Shown piece by piece: positions 31,672 through 39,610 of a stretch of 64,000 nucleotides of DNA; position 1 is the first letter of the stretch, and each line of letters begins with the position of its first letter. This DNA comes from Oscillospiraceae bacterium (GTDB taxonomy: Bacteria; Bacillota; Clostridia; Oscillospirales; Oscillospiraceae), in the NCBI GenBank assembly GCA_910574635.1, contig CAJTCG010000002.1:1-64000 (forward strand), given 5' to 3'. Under the pieces are notes generated by a model that made no database searches, was not told where the DNA came from, and saw only the letters and a list, made by a program, of their open reading frames with translations. The position numbers and the translations under genes are program-made.

Positions 31672-32142
31672 ATGAAAAAGATTATCCCATTGCTGCTTCT
31701 GGCTGTCCTCTGCTTGCCCTGGGTCAGCAATATCTCCGCGGAGGCGAGGCTGCGCTACGACCCCAAGACCAAGTACGACGGCTTCGTTATGGACCTGCCC
31801 CGGCAGGAAGAGTACGAGGCCCGCCAGAAGAATCCGGAGGGACTTACCGTAACGAAAACCAACGGGGAGGGGCTCGTCGTTCCCTTGATTGCGGCTGTCA
31901 ACGGGGAGACTGAGAAGTGGTATCCACATATGAAAGTTGGCGCGGAAGAGTATATTCTCCGGTTCGAGAATAACCACCTTACCGGTTACAAGCCTGCCAA
32001 CGAGATGCCCGCTAAGCTGGACGGCTTTGAAATGGACAAAGTTCTTGTGCTGGACGACTTCAAAATGGACAGAGACGGAGTCCTTGAGATGCTCAACGAA
32101 TACCGAAACCAGGCCAAGAAATATGCGCCCGAAAATACCTGA
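31672..32142 (+). CDS. Secreted hypothetical protein, 156 aa
   Basis: The N-terminal signal peptide MKKIIPLLLLAVLCLPWVSNISA probably has a cleavage site after SA. The mature part is hydrophilic and charged (LRYDPKTKYDGFVMDLPRQEEYEARQ...), with no anchor or cysteine lipobox, so it is predicted to be exported. CAGGAGG precedes the ATG. Single gene under the promoter at 31598 with a hairpin after the stop (32150-32181). Function unknown. Confidence 0.65.
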   Translation: MKKIIPLLLLAVLCLPWVSNISAEARLRYDPKTKYDGFVMDLPRQEEYEARQKNPEGLTVTKTNGEGLVVPLIAAVNGETEKWYPHMKVGAEEYILRFENNHLTGYKPANEMPAKLDGFEMDKVLVLDDFKMDRDGVLEMLNEYRNQAKKYAPENT

Positions 32143-32149
32143 CCCCGCT

Positions 32150-32181
32150 ACCCTCCATGGGCTTCTGCTCATGGAGGGCTT
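32150..32181. terminator. Terminator between convergent genes
   Basis: The stem CCCTCCATG / CATGGAGGG is followed by CTTTGGTTTT. Confidence 0.6.
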
Positions 32182-33566
32182 TGGTTTTCTCGCTGGTTCC
32201 AGGACAATGCCCCAAGAAGGTCTTCGTACAACAGGCATCCAGCAACCAGGGGTAGGCGTTTGGCATAGGTAGTCCTGAGCAGCCGATAGTCCAGGCCATT
32301 GAATCGCACCCGGTCCAGTCCGTCCACATCCTTGCAGATATCATAGAGGTGAAGCAGACGTTCCCGGTCCTTGCGAGACAGGCCAGGGAGAGAACGAATC
32401 CGGGCGGCGCCCTCTTCATCTGGCCTACAATGCAGACGAATCAGCTCGTTTGCAAACCAGTGCTCCCGCTTGGTCAAACACAGACCCTTGATACGGAGCC
32501 CCCTCCGCTCAATAGCTGCAACTGCCTTTTCTCCATGCTCAGGGTCCACGGCTTCGTGAGTCCTACCAATGTCGTGGAGCAGTGAAAAATATACGAGAAT
32601 CTGCTTATCCACTTCGTTCAGGAAATCTCCAGAATTGTAGAAATAGAGAAGCGACAGGAAGAGAACGCGCAACACATGCTTGACCCCATGTATCTGGGAA
32701 GGGCTGCTCTCAACAGGATAGCCAAGGCGCTGTGCTTGTGGTCCGTAGGCCAGAAAGTCAGTCATTGCAGAGGAAAATAATTCTGGAATTTTCTCCTTCT
32801 TGATGGGTATCATGTCCTCATATTGCAAAGAAACATAACTTCCAGGTCGCAAGATAACCTCGTTTTCGTTCTCAAATCCGGGAAAGTAAGCGACTATAGA
32901 CTCCGGTCGAGCCTTGGCAACCGCGACGTCTGTTCCGCAGCCGTGTGAGTTAGCAAACCAAAGGGCATTGCCAGGGTGCGTACTCCAAGAGAATGCCTTT
33001 TCCGGTGGTTGTGAAAGTTCGCCCATACCCCGATATAGAGTAATGAATCCATCTGGCCCTTGCTCCGGCAGGGTTGACTTCGGCGCATATCGAAATACTT
33101 CGTCCAGCAGTTCTGATGGCCACATCCCGTTTGAGCAGTCAATTTTCTTATATATGCCATGCCACACCGCAAATAGCTTGTCTTTGGGAATGTCTCGATA
33201 TCGTCGCTGAAAGTCGTATATCATCATAGGAACTGGAACATGACCGCCATAGAAGCCGAGCCATTCGCCTGTGGAAAGCAAGTCTCCAGCCCGGGCTACA
33301 GGTCTTTTCCCCATTGCCTTGATGCGTGCATCAACATCATCTCCGGCAAAGATGGGGAAGTAGAGAGGACAATCATAATCGGCATAGAAGACCCCGATGT
33401 GTTTTCTAGTTGGGTCCACAACTATGTTCTCAACATTCAGCCCATGCTCTTGTAAGATTTGGGACAATTTCGGGAGGGACAACTCAAATTGACGAGCCCG
33501 TTTGTCAGTAATAGACTCAAACTGGGTCATACTGCCTAGCGATTCACGTTCGTACTTGTCAACCAA
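32169..33566 (-). CDS. ADP-ribosyltransferase-like/HD-domain fusion
   Basis: About 466 residues; numbering here starts at ATG 33572. The middle carries an R-S-E type ADP-ribosyltransferase pattern: LYRGM (R181), SWSTH (S195-H199), and ENENEVIL with E236 and E238 as the ExE. The C-terminal half is an HD phosphohydrolase domain: IHGVKHVLR (H295), LLHDIGRTHE (H333, D334), then VDPEHGEKAV and a late CKDVDGLDRV. The N-terminal 170 residues are unrecognised. TTG 33566 is six bases after GGAGG; ATG 33572 touches the site. It overlaps the preceding gene and ends a six-gene operon. The activities are inferred from motifs. Confidence 0.72.
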   Translation of the reverse strand: MVDKYERESLGSMTQFESITDKRARQFELSLPKLSQILQEHGLNVENIVVDPTRKHIGVFYADYDCPLYFPIFAGDDVDARIKAMGKRPVARAGDLLSTGEWLGFYGGHVPVPMMIYDFQRRYRDIPKDKLFAVWHGIYKKIDCSNGMWPSELLDEVFRYAPKSTLPEQGPDGFITLYRGMGELSQPPEKAFSWSTHPGNALWFANSHGCGTDVAVAKARPESIVAYFPGFENENEVILRPGSYVSLQYEDMIPIKKEKIPELFSSAMTDFLAYGPQAQRLGYPVESSPSQIHGVKHVLRVLFLSLLYFYNSGDFLNEVDKQILVYFSLLHDIGRTHEAVDPEHGEKAVAAIERRGLRIKGLCLTKREHWFANELIRLHCRPDEEGAARIRSLPGLSRKDRERLLHLYDICKDVDGLDRVRFNGLDYRLLRTTYAKRLPLVAGCLLYEDLLGALSWNQRENQSPP

Positions 33567-33978
33567 CGGCATCCTCCTTCCTGTCTGCGCGTGAAACCAT
33601 CTTGAGGAGTTGTTCATATCGGCGAGCATCAGCCTCCGGGAAAGGGCTCTGCAAGAAGATGATGGTTCGCAGTATTAACTCCTCCTCCGGAATGAGGCTC
33701 ATTAGAGACTCTCTTGTATGGGCAAGATTATGTGAGCCGCGTATCCCCTCAAGTTCTGAAAAAGAGGAACACGCTAGAATTTGCTCCACCTTCTTACGCA
33801 CAAAGGAATCCAACAGCCAGCGCTCAATTCCATAGGACTCGTATAGACTCACAGATTTGGAGATTACATCCAGAACACCTAATTTTGCTGTGATGAACTC
33901 AGGCGGCTGCTTGGATGCAGTTATCCTCATTGTTGCGGCCAAGCGAATGAGAGAGTAGGTTTCGTGCTTGTTGGACAA
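33559..33978 (-). CDS. Hypothetical helical protein, 139 aa
   Basis: All-helical protein. Its end (IPEEELILRTIIFLQSPFPEADARRYEQLLKMV) resembles the end of the 34698 protein (VPEEELLLWAYVSP...AVARYEELYIAVF), so the two are probably paralogues. TTG 33978 follows TTGGAGG. It overlaps the ADP-ribosyltransferase/HD gene, whose start lies inside its last codons; tight coupling suggests a partner or antitoxin role. Fifth gene of the operon. Confidence 0.6.
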   Translation of the reverse strand: MSNKHETYSLIRLAATMRITASKQPPEFITAKLGVLDVISKSVSLYESYGIERWLLDSFVRKKVEQILACSSFSELEGIRGSHNLAHTRESLMSLIPEEELILRTIIFLQSPFPEADARRYEQLLKMVSRADRKEDAVG

Positions 33979-34005
33979 TTGTCACCTCCAATTGACGATT
34001 TCGTT

Positions 34006-34656
34006 TTAAGCCAGGTTCGTGAGTGTCTTTTTTAACTTCTCCATATTCTCGTTATACTGCGGAAGAAACGGTTCATCTGTGTCATAGTCAAAGTAATGCA
34101 GGTAGATGATTTCCATGGTCGCTTCCAGCAGCTTTTTCGGGGGCATCTGTTTAATGAGGCCGAGGAGCTCTGTCATGGCCTTGTACTCCGCCGCCAGAAA
34201 ATCCTGGTCTTCCTTTGGGAGGAATTGCTGGAGCCACTGCCTCATACTGATGCTCCCGCCGGAGAAATGTTTCGAGAATGGGTCCATGAGTGGGAGGATT
34301 TGAAGCTCCCGCTTGGAGGACGCCGGATGTACGACAAAGGGGTATGTCCGGCAGATGCGGGGGCGGGATTCGTAAATGGCGCAGACCCCGTCTTTCAGGA
34401 AAACGCAGGAATCATCTTTTCTAGCATTTAGCAGGAAGGTGGGGTAGCCGCCCTCAGAGAGGCTGGGGACAAATGTCGGATGCGTGAACCGCTCATAGAC
34501 TTCGGCCAAATTTGCACAATGCAATTTGGGATTTCTGGCCATCCGGAAAGCGTCAAGAGCTTCTATGATGATTTGGTCTGTGATGAACTGGCAGCATCTT
34601 CCGCAGCGGTCGCAGTGGTAAGAAAGAATGTCAGTCTTGGAAATTTCGTAACTCAT
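34006..34656 (-). CDS. YkgJ-type cysteine-cluster protein
   Basis: 216 residues fitting the YkgJ (CxxCxxCC) family. YHCDRCGRCCQ near residues 13-23, then CVFLKDGVCAIYESRPRICRTYPF near residues 84-107, supply the conserved cysteines thought to bind zinc or an iron-sulfur centre. The function of the family is unknown. GGAGG precedes ATG 34656. Fourth gene of the operon 36120-32169. Confidence 0.85.
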   Translation of the reverse strand: MSYEISKTDILSYHCDRCGRCCQFITDQIIIEALDAFRMARNPKLHCANLAEVYERFTHPTFVPSLSEGGYPTFLLNARKDDSCVFLKDGVCAIYESRPRICRTYPFVVHPASSKRELQILPLMDPFSKHFSGGSISMRQWLQQFLPKEDQDFLAAEYKAMTELLGLIKQMPPKKLLEATMEIIYLHYFDYDTDEPFLPQYNENMEKLKKTLTNLA

Positions 34657-34697
34657 ACCGGTGTGCCTCCAAGCGAAAACTGAAATGGAGTAAACCC

Positions 34698-35108
34698 TTA
34701 GGGCAGGCGGCCAAAGACCGCAATATATAACTCCTCATAGCGAGCTACAGCCTCGGAAGTCAGTTTGGCATTTGGAGAAACATAGGCCCAGAGAAGCAAT
34801 TCCTCCTCCGGGACAGAGTATTCCGAGGCTTTCCAGCGGCCTCCACTATAAAGAGGGCGGGGTGGCTGAGAAAGCTCCCTAATGACCTCTGCTGATGTAG
34901 CTTCCAAAATCATCTTCGATTTCTTTGCCACAACGGCGTTCACGAGGGTGCTGAGGAGATGTGCATTAAGGTATTCTTTTGCTGCAGACATAACGGAATT
35001 CAAGGCGTCGAGTTTGTGCTTCAGCAGCTTATCCGGGGCTTCTGCAAATGCTAACTCGGTGATTGTGGAAATGTATGACCATTCTTTTGGCGGGAATTTC
35101 TCTATCAG
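34698..35108 (-). CDS. Hypothetical helical protein with CTG start
   Basis: About 136 residues. The first plausible start is CTG 35108, six bases after AAAGGAGG; the open frame runs from there as IEKFPPKEWSYISTITELAF, which looks protein-like, whereas the first conventional start (35003) has no ribosome site. The C-terminal part resembles the 33559 protein. Third gene of the operon. If the CTG reading is wrong, the protein begins 35 residues later. Confidence 0.5.
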   Translation of the reverse strand: MIEKFPPKEWSYISTITELAFAEAPDKLLKHKLDALNSVMSAAKEYLNAHLLSTLVNAVVAKKSKMILEATSAEVIRELSQPPRPLYSGGRWKASEYSVPEEELLLWAYVSPNAKLTSEAVARYEELYIAVFGRLP

Positions 35109-35126
35109 CGAGTGCCTCCTTTCATG

Positions 35127-35657
35127 TCATCCTCTGAGGGGGAGAACGCGAACGATGTCTGGGCCGTCATTACTGGCGGACTCTCTGGGCGCAATCAGGA
35201 GGGTAGGGTAGCGCAAAGTCATGCCGCCATACCCCAGGTAAAAGCAAGGATTCTTCCCGGCTGCGTCCAATGCGTCCAGTAGGCACCGGGGGCTAAACTG
35301 CCCTCTTATGACCTCGCCATCCTCATCAATTACAGACAGCTCGACAGAATTTTTATCCTTCCCATCCCTCGTCTTGAGCTGCCTCCAGGCGTCAGGATTG
35401 ATTTCTGAATCCTCCAATGGATAGTGCAGACCCCGGTTACACTCACGGGAGATAGTCCCGCCCATGGAGTCCATGCGGCTGCCGATGGGCACGCCCTCCA
35501 GCGGCTGATTCAGGATAATGGTCACGTAGTCATCCGAAATAAGGTGCTGGCTGTAGCACGGGTGCAGTCCAGGCTTAGGGTGGAACTCGTTAACACCCTT
35601 GGATTTCCTCTCGCGGGCGAGAATACGGTGCATGGCTCTAATTTGCTTTTGGGTCAT
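35127..35657 (-). CDS. Hypothetical protein, 176 aa
   Basis: Beta-rich protein with a basic N-terminus (MTQKQIRAMHRILARERKSKGVNEF) and the ordered end RGQFSPRCLLDALDAAGKNPCFYLGYGGMTLRYPTLLIAP. The last region faintly resembles the end of a clamp domain; I would not assign it. GAAAGGAG precedes ATG 35657, which lies inside the end of the previous gene. Second gene of the operon. Confidence 0.55.
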   Translation of the reverse strand: MTQKQIRAMHRILARERKSKGVNEFHPKPGLHPCYSQHLISDDYVTIILNQPLEGVPIGSRMDSMGGTISRECNRGLHYPLEDSEINPDAWRQLKTRDGKDKNSVELSVIDEDGEVIRGQFSPRCLLDALDAAGKNPCFYLGYGGMTLRYPTLLIAPRESASNDGPDIVRVLPLRG

Positions 35658-36120
35658 TCTTTCTCCTTTCTGCTTCCAGACTGTCTTGAAGATTCTCGAA
35701 CTCATCCAGGGAGTCCCTGAATTCTTCGCCGATGCCGTACAGAGCCCGGCGGAGCATTTGGGTTACCCGGTCTTCGTAGGTTTGTTTTGTAGACAGGCTT
35801 TGTTCTCGGGCTTCCCATAGGTCAATCAAGCGTCTTCTTTGAACATCTGTAATCAGTTCGAAGCCGTAAGCCTCTTGGATATCTTCGATACTGCGGTAGT
35901 CGGCTAACTCGGCAAAGGGGTCTTCCGCCGCCTTCTTGCTGCGGAGGCGGAGTTTCTGCTTGGTATAGCGAGTTATCGCCTCCTGGACGATGCCCTTGGC
36001 CTTGAAAATATCCTTTAGCAGTAAGTCATACTCCTCCTTCCTTTCCTTGAAACTCTTTCGCAAAAGAAGCGCCTCGGCCTTTTCCATGGACATAAGCCAG
36101 GGTGGGTGGGTTTCAGACAT
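35638..36120 (-). CDS. Hypothetical coiled-coil protein, 160 aa
   Basis: Charged, mostly helical protein (KAEALLLRKSFKERKEEYDLLLKDIF...) likely to form coiled coils. No family recognised. First gene of the six-gene operon, GGAGG before ATG 36120. It is driven by a housekeeping-type promoter at 36162-36190 rather than the GAAT/GCATA type. Confidence 0.6.
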   Translation of the reverse strand: MSETHPPWLMSMEKAEALLLRKSFKERKEEYDLLLKDIFKAKGIVQEAITRYTKQKLRLRSKKAAEDPFAELADYRSIEDIQEAYGFELITDVQRRRLIDLWEAREQSLSTKQTYEDRVTQMLRRALYGIGEEFRDSLDEFENLQDSLEAERRKNDPKAN

Positions 36121-36161
36121 TGTGCATATCCTCCAAATTTACTGGATTAGACTTGTCGGTT

Positions 36162-36190
36162 ATTCTAACAGATTAACAATAGGAATGCAA
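36162..36190 (-). promoter_or_regulatory. Housekeeping-type promoter of six-gene operon
   Basis: Leftward: TTGCAT, 17-nt spacer, TAGAAT. Same hexamers and spacing as the promoter at 192. Confidence 0.6.
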
Positions 36191-36227
36191 ATGAATGTTC
36201 CAAACTTTTTGAGTGGAGGGAAATGGG

Positions 36228-36284
36228 TTGGCAAAAGAAGAAATCCGGCCCTGCCTGGTCTGGGTGCTTCTGGTCCGATACTGC
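36228..36284. repeat. Palindromic element, left half
   Basis: TTGGCAAAAGAAG followed by TGGTCCGATACTGCTGGG. Truncated. Confidence 0.6.
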
Positions 36285-36299
36285 TGGGCAAGACAAAAA

Positions 36300-36338
36300 A
36301 ATAACACCGCCATCCCAGGGAGGGACAGCGGTGTTTTG
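36300..36338 (-). terminator. Rho-independent terminator
   Basis: In the leftward direction, AACACCGCTGTCC / GGATGGCGGTGTT is followed by ATTTTTTTG. It ends the DUF3990 pair. Confidence 0.75.
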
Positions 36339-36785
36339 CTATTTCGTTTTAGCTACCATCCAGGAATCCAGGGTATTACAGACGCTCCGGATATCCTGCT
36401 CATGCCCAGTAGGGTATAGGGCCAAGAGCCGCTGGATGGGAATTTTCTGCAAAATCTCCTGAAAGGAAAGGTTTCTGGTGCATTGATAATATGCCAGCAG
36501 CCAGCCTGCCCAGTATTCCGGGGACCTGTCTGCGAAGAACTCGTGCTCTTCTCCATATTCGGGCAGCCCAAGGTCCTCCATGACGAAGTTGGCCAACTCC
36601 GCCCCATTGCACCCAGCAACGAACTTTGGGTTGCCGGCGGCAAAGAGATTCCCGGTCTTTGAGTCAGCAAAGCGGGCCCCGAAGACCACGAGGTCTTCAT
36701 TGCAGGTGTTCGCAACCCAATCGAACGCATGGCCCAGGATGTCCTGTGAGGAATCCAGATAGACCTCATCGTAAGCGGGGGTCAT
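36339..36785 (-). CDS. Probable antitoxin/partner of DUF3990-type protein
   Basis: 148-residue acidic protein (ILGHAFDWVANTCNEDLVVFGARFADS...FAAGNPKFVAGCNGAELANFV...PEYWAGWLLAYYQ). I associate this type with genes directly downstream of DUF3990 proteins. It overlaps the end of the DUF3990 gene by 20 bases, so the two are translated together. An antitoxin or immunity role is inferred from context only. Confidence 0.55.
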   Translation of the reverse strand: MTPAYDEVYLDSSQDILGHAFDWVANTCNEDLVVFGARFADSKTGNLFAAGNPKFVAGCNGAELANFVMEDLGLPEYGEEHEFFADRSPEYWAGWLLAYYQCTRNLSFQEILQKIPIQRLLALYPTGHEQDIRSVCNTLDSWMVAKTK

Positions 36786-37437
36786 CGGCCGTCATCTCCT
36801 CTCTGAGAATATCAAGCATGTACAAATCACCGGCAAACGAAACCTCCTTGGACATACTCCGGTACATTTGGCGAGCCTCCCTGTCCCGGGCAAGGGCCTG
36901 CTCCGCATAGATGGAGGACTTCGCCGGAATATTTCCCTGATACTCGATTTGTTCGAAAGCCTTCTTGCTTTTGAGCACAACCTGCTCGCCAAGGGCACCC
37001 AAGTGCATGGCCCTTTTCAACTGAGAGAGGGAGATTCCATTGCTCACGAAGTTTTTGGCGAACGTGAAATAGGAATCATCGGCCCGGTAGCCCCAAACAA
37101 CATCGTACTCCTCAGGGGAGATGAAAAAGTGCTCCTCTAAATAGTCCTTCGCCTGCCTGGAGATACTGCCGCTCTCCCAATAGGAGCGGTAGTGGGCGAG
37201 GATGGCCAGCCAGGTGAGAATCCCGTGCTTGGGGGAGTTGAGGTCGAGAATAGCAAGGCCAGTAGTATCAAATTCGTAGATGTTTGCATAGCCATCGAGG
37301 GAACGGGAGCAAGCCCACTCCTTGGCTAATTCGATGTCCTGCGTGCAGTAAAATCCGCGGCCGTAGTCGTTGGTCGTCCTTCCCTTCCCGAAAATGGGAG
37401 GATTGACGATTTCCGAGGAGCCGTGATAGAGAATCAT
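36766..37437 (-). CDS. DUF3990-type ADP-ribosyltransferase-fold protein
   Basis: 223 residues. The N-terminus ILYHGSSEIVNPPIFGKGRTTNDYGRGFYCTQDIELAKEWACS is typical of DUF3990, a family in the ADP-ribosyltransferase superfamily (H-G/S start and the G-x-G-F-Y strand). The region around residues 115-135 (VVWGYRADDSYF) is also family-like. Members are proposed toxins or effectors. ATG 37437 follows AAGGGGG; a GTG three codons earlier lies on the site. The promoter region has GTATAATATC near 37455. The partner gene overlaps its end. Confidence 0.75.
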   Translation of the reverse strand: MILYHGSSEIVNPPIFGKGRTTNDYGRGFYCTQDIELAKEWACSRSLDGYANIYEFDTTGLAILDLNSPKHGILTWLAILAHYRSYWESGSISRQAKDYLEEHFFISPEEYDVVWGYRADDSYFTFAKNFVSNGISLSQLKRAMHLGALGEQVVLKSKKAFEQIEYQGNIPAKSSIYAEQALARDREARQMYRSMSKEVSFAGDLYMLDILREEMTADDPRLR

Positions 37438-37515
37438 TGGGAACACCCCCTTTCTGATATTATACCACTTTTCTGCGCATTGGCAACCTGTTGTGGGGGA
37501 GCATTTTGATTGCTC

Positions 37516-37576
37516 CCAGCAGTATCGGGCCGAACGCGAACCTGAACCAGGCAGGGCACCGTTCTTCTTTTGCCAA
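37516..37576. repeat. Palindromic element, right half
   Basis: GCAGTATCGGGCCGAACG ends with TTCTTCTTTTGCCAA. It lies between the DUF3990 and nicotinamidase genes. Confidence 0.65.
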
Positions 37577-37597
37577 CTCCTTGATTCTCAGAGGGGC

Positions 37598-38359
37598 TCA
37601 GAGTAGCTCTTTCTTCGCCCGCTCCAAAAACTCCGGCGTGGGCTCGAAAGCGGCACAGCAATTAACCATATTCTTGTCTTTGCACTCTCGCCCGCAGACA
37701 GAGCAGGCCCAACCAGCCGCTAGGGACTTGAGGGCATCATATTTGGTGACCAACTCCACAGGCTTCTTTCGCCAAATGACCTCGACCTGGAGGCTCTTCA
37801 GCACGGCCAGCATCGCCGCCTCGGCGTTCGGGTCAAAGTCGCCGATAAGGTCTGCATCCACGACAATTTGAGCCTCCGGAAAGGCCGCCTGGAATACGCA
37901 GATATTGCTGAGGACACAAATACTGGAAACGAGGCCCACGAACTTGATTTCGCTGATGACGCTTCCGGGGGCATCATCGCCATCACCACCCTCGCAGAGG
38001 TCGCAGCAGGCGCGGATAACTGCCACCATGTCATCCGGCGCCACCCCGAAGGAGCGCTTTGTGATTTCCCAGGCCGTCTCGTTGCCAGGGGCATCGAGCA
38101 GCTCGCGGAATACCGTCCCGGTTTTTCCATACATCTCTTCGCCGTGGGTGCCCAGGATGGCATGCTCGATAGGCAGCCTCCGGCCTTCCCGGCTAGACAG
38201 GTATTCATCATCGTGGGAATCCAATGTTGCGATGACAACATCGCCGTTCTCGGTGTATTTCCTGATTTCTGCGGCAATTCCAGCATCCAGCAATTCAGCG
38301 CCAGGGAAGCCAAGAGAGCCGTCCACAAAATCGTTTTGGTAGTCAACGACCACCAGCAT
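37598..38359 (-). CDS. pncA: Nicotinamidase/isochorismatase-like protein with zinc ribbon
   Basis: 253 residues. VVVDYQNDFVDGSLGFPGAELL gives the catalytic aspartate near residue 6, THGEEMYG lies in the middle, and GLVSSICVLSNIC supplies the nucleophile cysteine, matching PncA-type hydrolases that turn nicotinamide into nicotinic acid. The C-terminus adds a four-cysteine ribbon (CSVC...CCAAFEPTPE). A better start, GTG with AAGGAG nine bases upstream, lies in another frame: a run of seven A between them would need one extra base to join. It lies beside a PRPP-synthetase-like gene, suggesting NAD salvage. Confidence 0.82.
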   Translation of the reverse strand: MLVVVDYQNDFVDGSLGFPGAELLDAGIAAEIRKYTENGDVVIATLDSHDDEYLSSREGRRLPIEHAILGTHGEEMYGKTGTVFRELLDAPGNETAWEITKRSFGVAPDDMVAVIRACCDLCEGGDGDDAPGSVISEIKFVGLVSSICVLSNICVFQAAFPEAQIVVDADLIGDFDPNAEAAMLAVLKSLQVEVIWRKKPVELVTKYDALKSLAAGWACSVCGRECKDKNMVNCCAAFEPTPEFLERAKKELL

Positions 38360-38396
38360 CTTCTTTTTTTCACTTTTTCATTCTCCTTAAAAATGG

Positions 38397-39263
38397 CTAA
38401 AAAATGGGGAACAGGTTCAGCTTACCGATAGAGTTTTCAAAGCCATGAGGGAGTCGGGAATCCGTTGCAAATACGGCATCTATCGGGCTGTCGTCCCTGA
38501 AAATAGATTCGAAGGCACTCTCTTCAAGGTGCGCAACACAGAGGATAATTTGCTGTGCGCCCAGTGCCCGGAGTTCTTCTGCGCACCCAACATAAGTACG
38601 TCCCCGCCGGCACAAATCAGCAGTGATGACGCAGGGGCGAGGCCAGTCGTCAATTGCAGAGGTGTCGCCGGCGTAGCGTACTCCAGCGGTTTCCCCACTT
38701 TCGATGATTGGCCGCTTGTCAAGAAGAAGCTGACAATCAGGCGCCGTATTGAAACAATATCGGCTTTGCGCATCAGTGCCAGGGTATACGAGGACAAATC
38801 CTTGGGTAGCGCGGTGCTTCCAGAGCCACTTATTAACCTCGTCCAAGAGCATAAGAGTTCCCCTCAGGACCTCGATTCGGTCAACAAGCGTGGACACGGC
38901 ATAGGAATGCGGGTCCATGATGCGAACCTTTTTGAAGTTCAGCCCATTGATGAACTTGGTCACATACCTCAAACCCAACGGATGGGACTTGTCTCCGTCA
39001 ATGTGGTCCATGGTGGAGTACGGGAAATAGGGAGCATCCAGGACAACGTTGGTGTAGCCGAGGTCATCGAGATGGCCCTTTAGCAGCGCCAGGCCAATGA
39101 GGTCATCGTTGCTCTCGAAGCGAAGACCGATGATGTGCTCGGCTGTGGGGTCGATGGCGTTCCTTCCGAAACGGTCTGCCGGGTTCAAGTGCTCGGTGTC
39201 GAGAGAGATTTCCTGATTGGGAAAGAAGAGTGCCGGCATTGGCTCATGGTCGAAATATAGCAT
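38397..39263 (-). CDS. Ribose-phosphate pyrophosphokinase-like protein
   Basis: 288 residues resembling the divergent phage/plasmid PRPP synthetases: LLKGHLDDLGYTNVVLDAPYFPYSTMDHIDG, FINGLNFKKVRIMDPHS, then the PRPP-loop region CVITADLCRRGRTYVGCAEELRALGAQQI and VAHLEESAF. The usual DDIxxxGGT loop reads ADLCRRGRT, so one of two key aspartates and a glycine differ. Related phage enzymes act in NAD rebuilding. The nicotinamidase gene follows 37 bp downstream. AGGAGG precedes ATG 39263. A GCATATAAT -10 lies at 39311-39316. Confidence 0.7.
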   Translation of the reverse strand: MLYFDHEPMPALFFPNQEISLDTEHLNPADRFGRNAIDPTAEHIIGLRFESNDDLIGLALLKGHLDDLGYTNVVLDAPYFPYSTMDHIDGDKSHPLGLRYVTKFINGLNFKKVRIMDPHSYAVSTLVDRIEVLRGTLMLLDEVNKWLWKHRATQGFVLVYPGTDAQSRYCFNTAPDCQLLLDKRPIIESGETAGVRYAGDTSAIDDWPRPCVITADLCRRGRTYVGCAEELRALGAQQIILCVAHLEESAFESIFRDDSPIDAVFATDSRLPHGFENSIGKLNLFPIF

Positions 39264-39310
39264 GTGTTAACCTCCTGAATTTGTTTTGTGTCCAAACCTA
39301 TAGTTGCGGC

Positions 39311-39316
39311 ATTATA
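39311..39316 (-). promoter_or_regulatory. Putative -10 of PRPP-synthetase-like gene
   Basis: Leftward TTGCATATAAT; a GAATTC lies nearer than usual (13 instead of 17 bases). A partial match to the shared promoter type. Confidence 0.35.
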
Positions 39317-39390
39317 TGCAAGCTGGAGAGAATTCATCAAGGGGCAAAAGACAAGGGCCCGCCATGTGGCGAACCCTCGTTTCGCTGGGA

Positions 39391-39597
39391 TTAGGCCTCC
39401 TGAAAATCGACGATGATGTTCCACCAGATGGTACGGTACAGGAACTTGCCGCCCGTGGTGAACACGCCATACCCAGCCGCAGGGTCGCGGCTGTCAATGA
39501 GGTAGGCATTCCCCTTTTTGCAGAGGACCCCGTTCCCGAAAGAGACGTCCCGCTTGGCGTACATGGTTTTCTGAAAAACAGATTTCTGGCAGGCCAT
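39391..39597 (-). CDS. Hypothetical protein, 68 aa
   Basis: Small protein (MACQKSVFQKTMYAKRDVSFGNGV...) with a cysteine and a tryptophan-rich end (YRTIWWNIIVDFQEA). ATG 39597 is nine bases after GAGGAGG; an ATG two codons earlier is too close to it. Second gene of a pair with 40078. Confidence 0.55.
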   Translation of the reverse strand: MACQKSVFQKTMYAKRDVSFGNGVLCKKGNAYLIDSRDPAAGYGVFTTGGKFLYRTIWWNIIVDFQEA

Positions 39598-39610
39598 ATG
39601 CATTCCCTCC

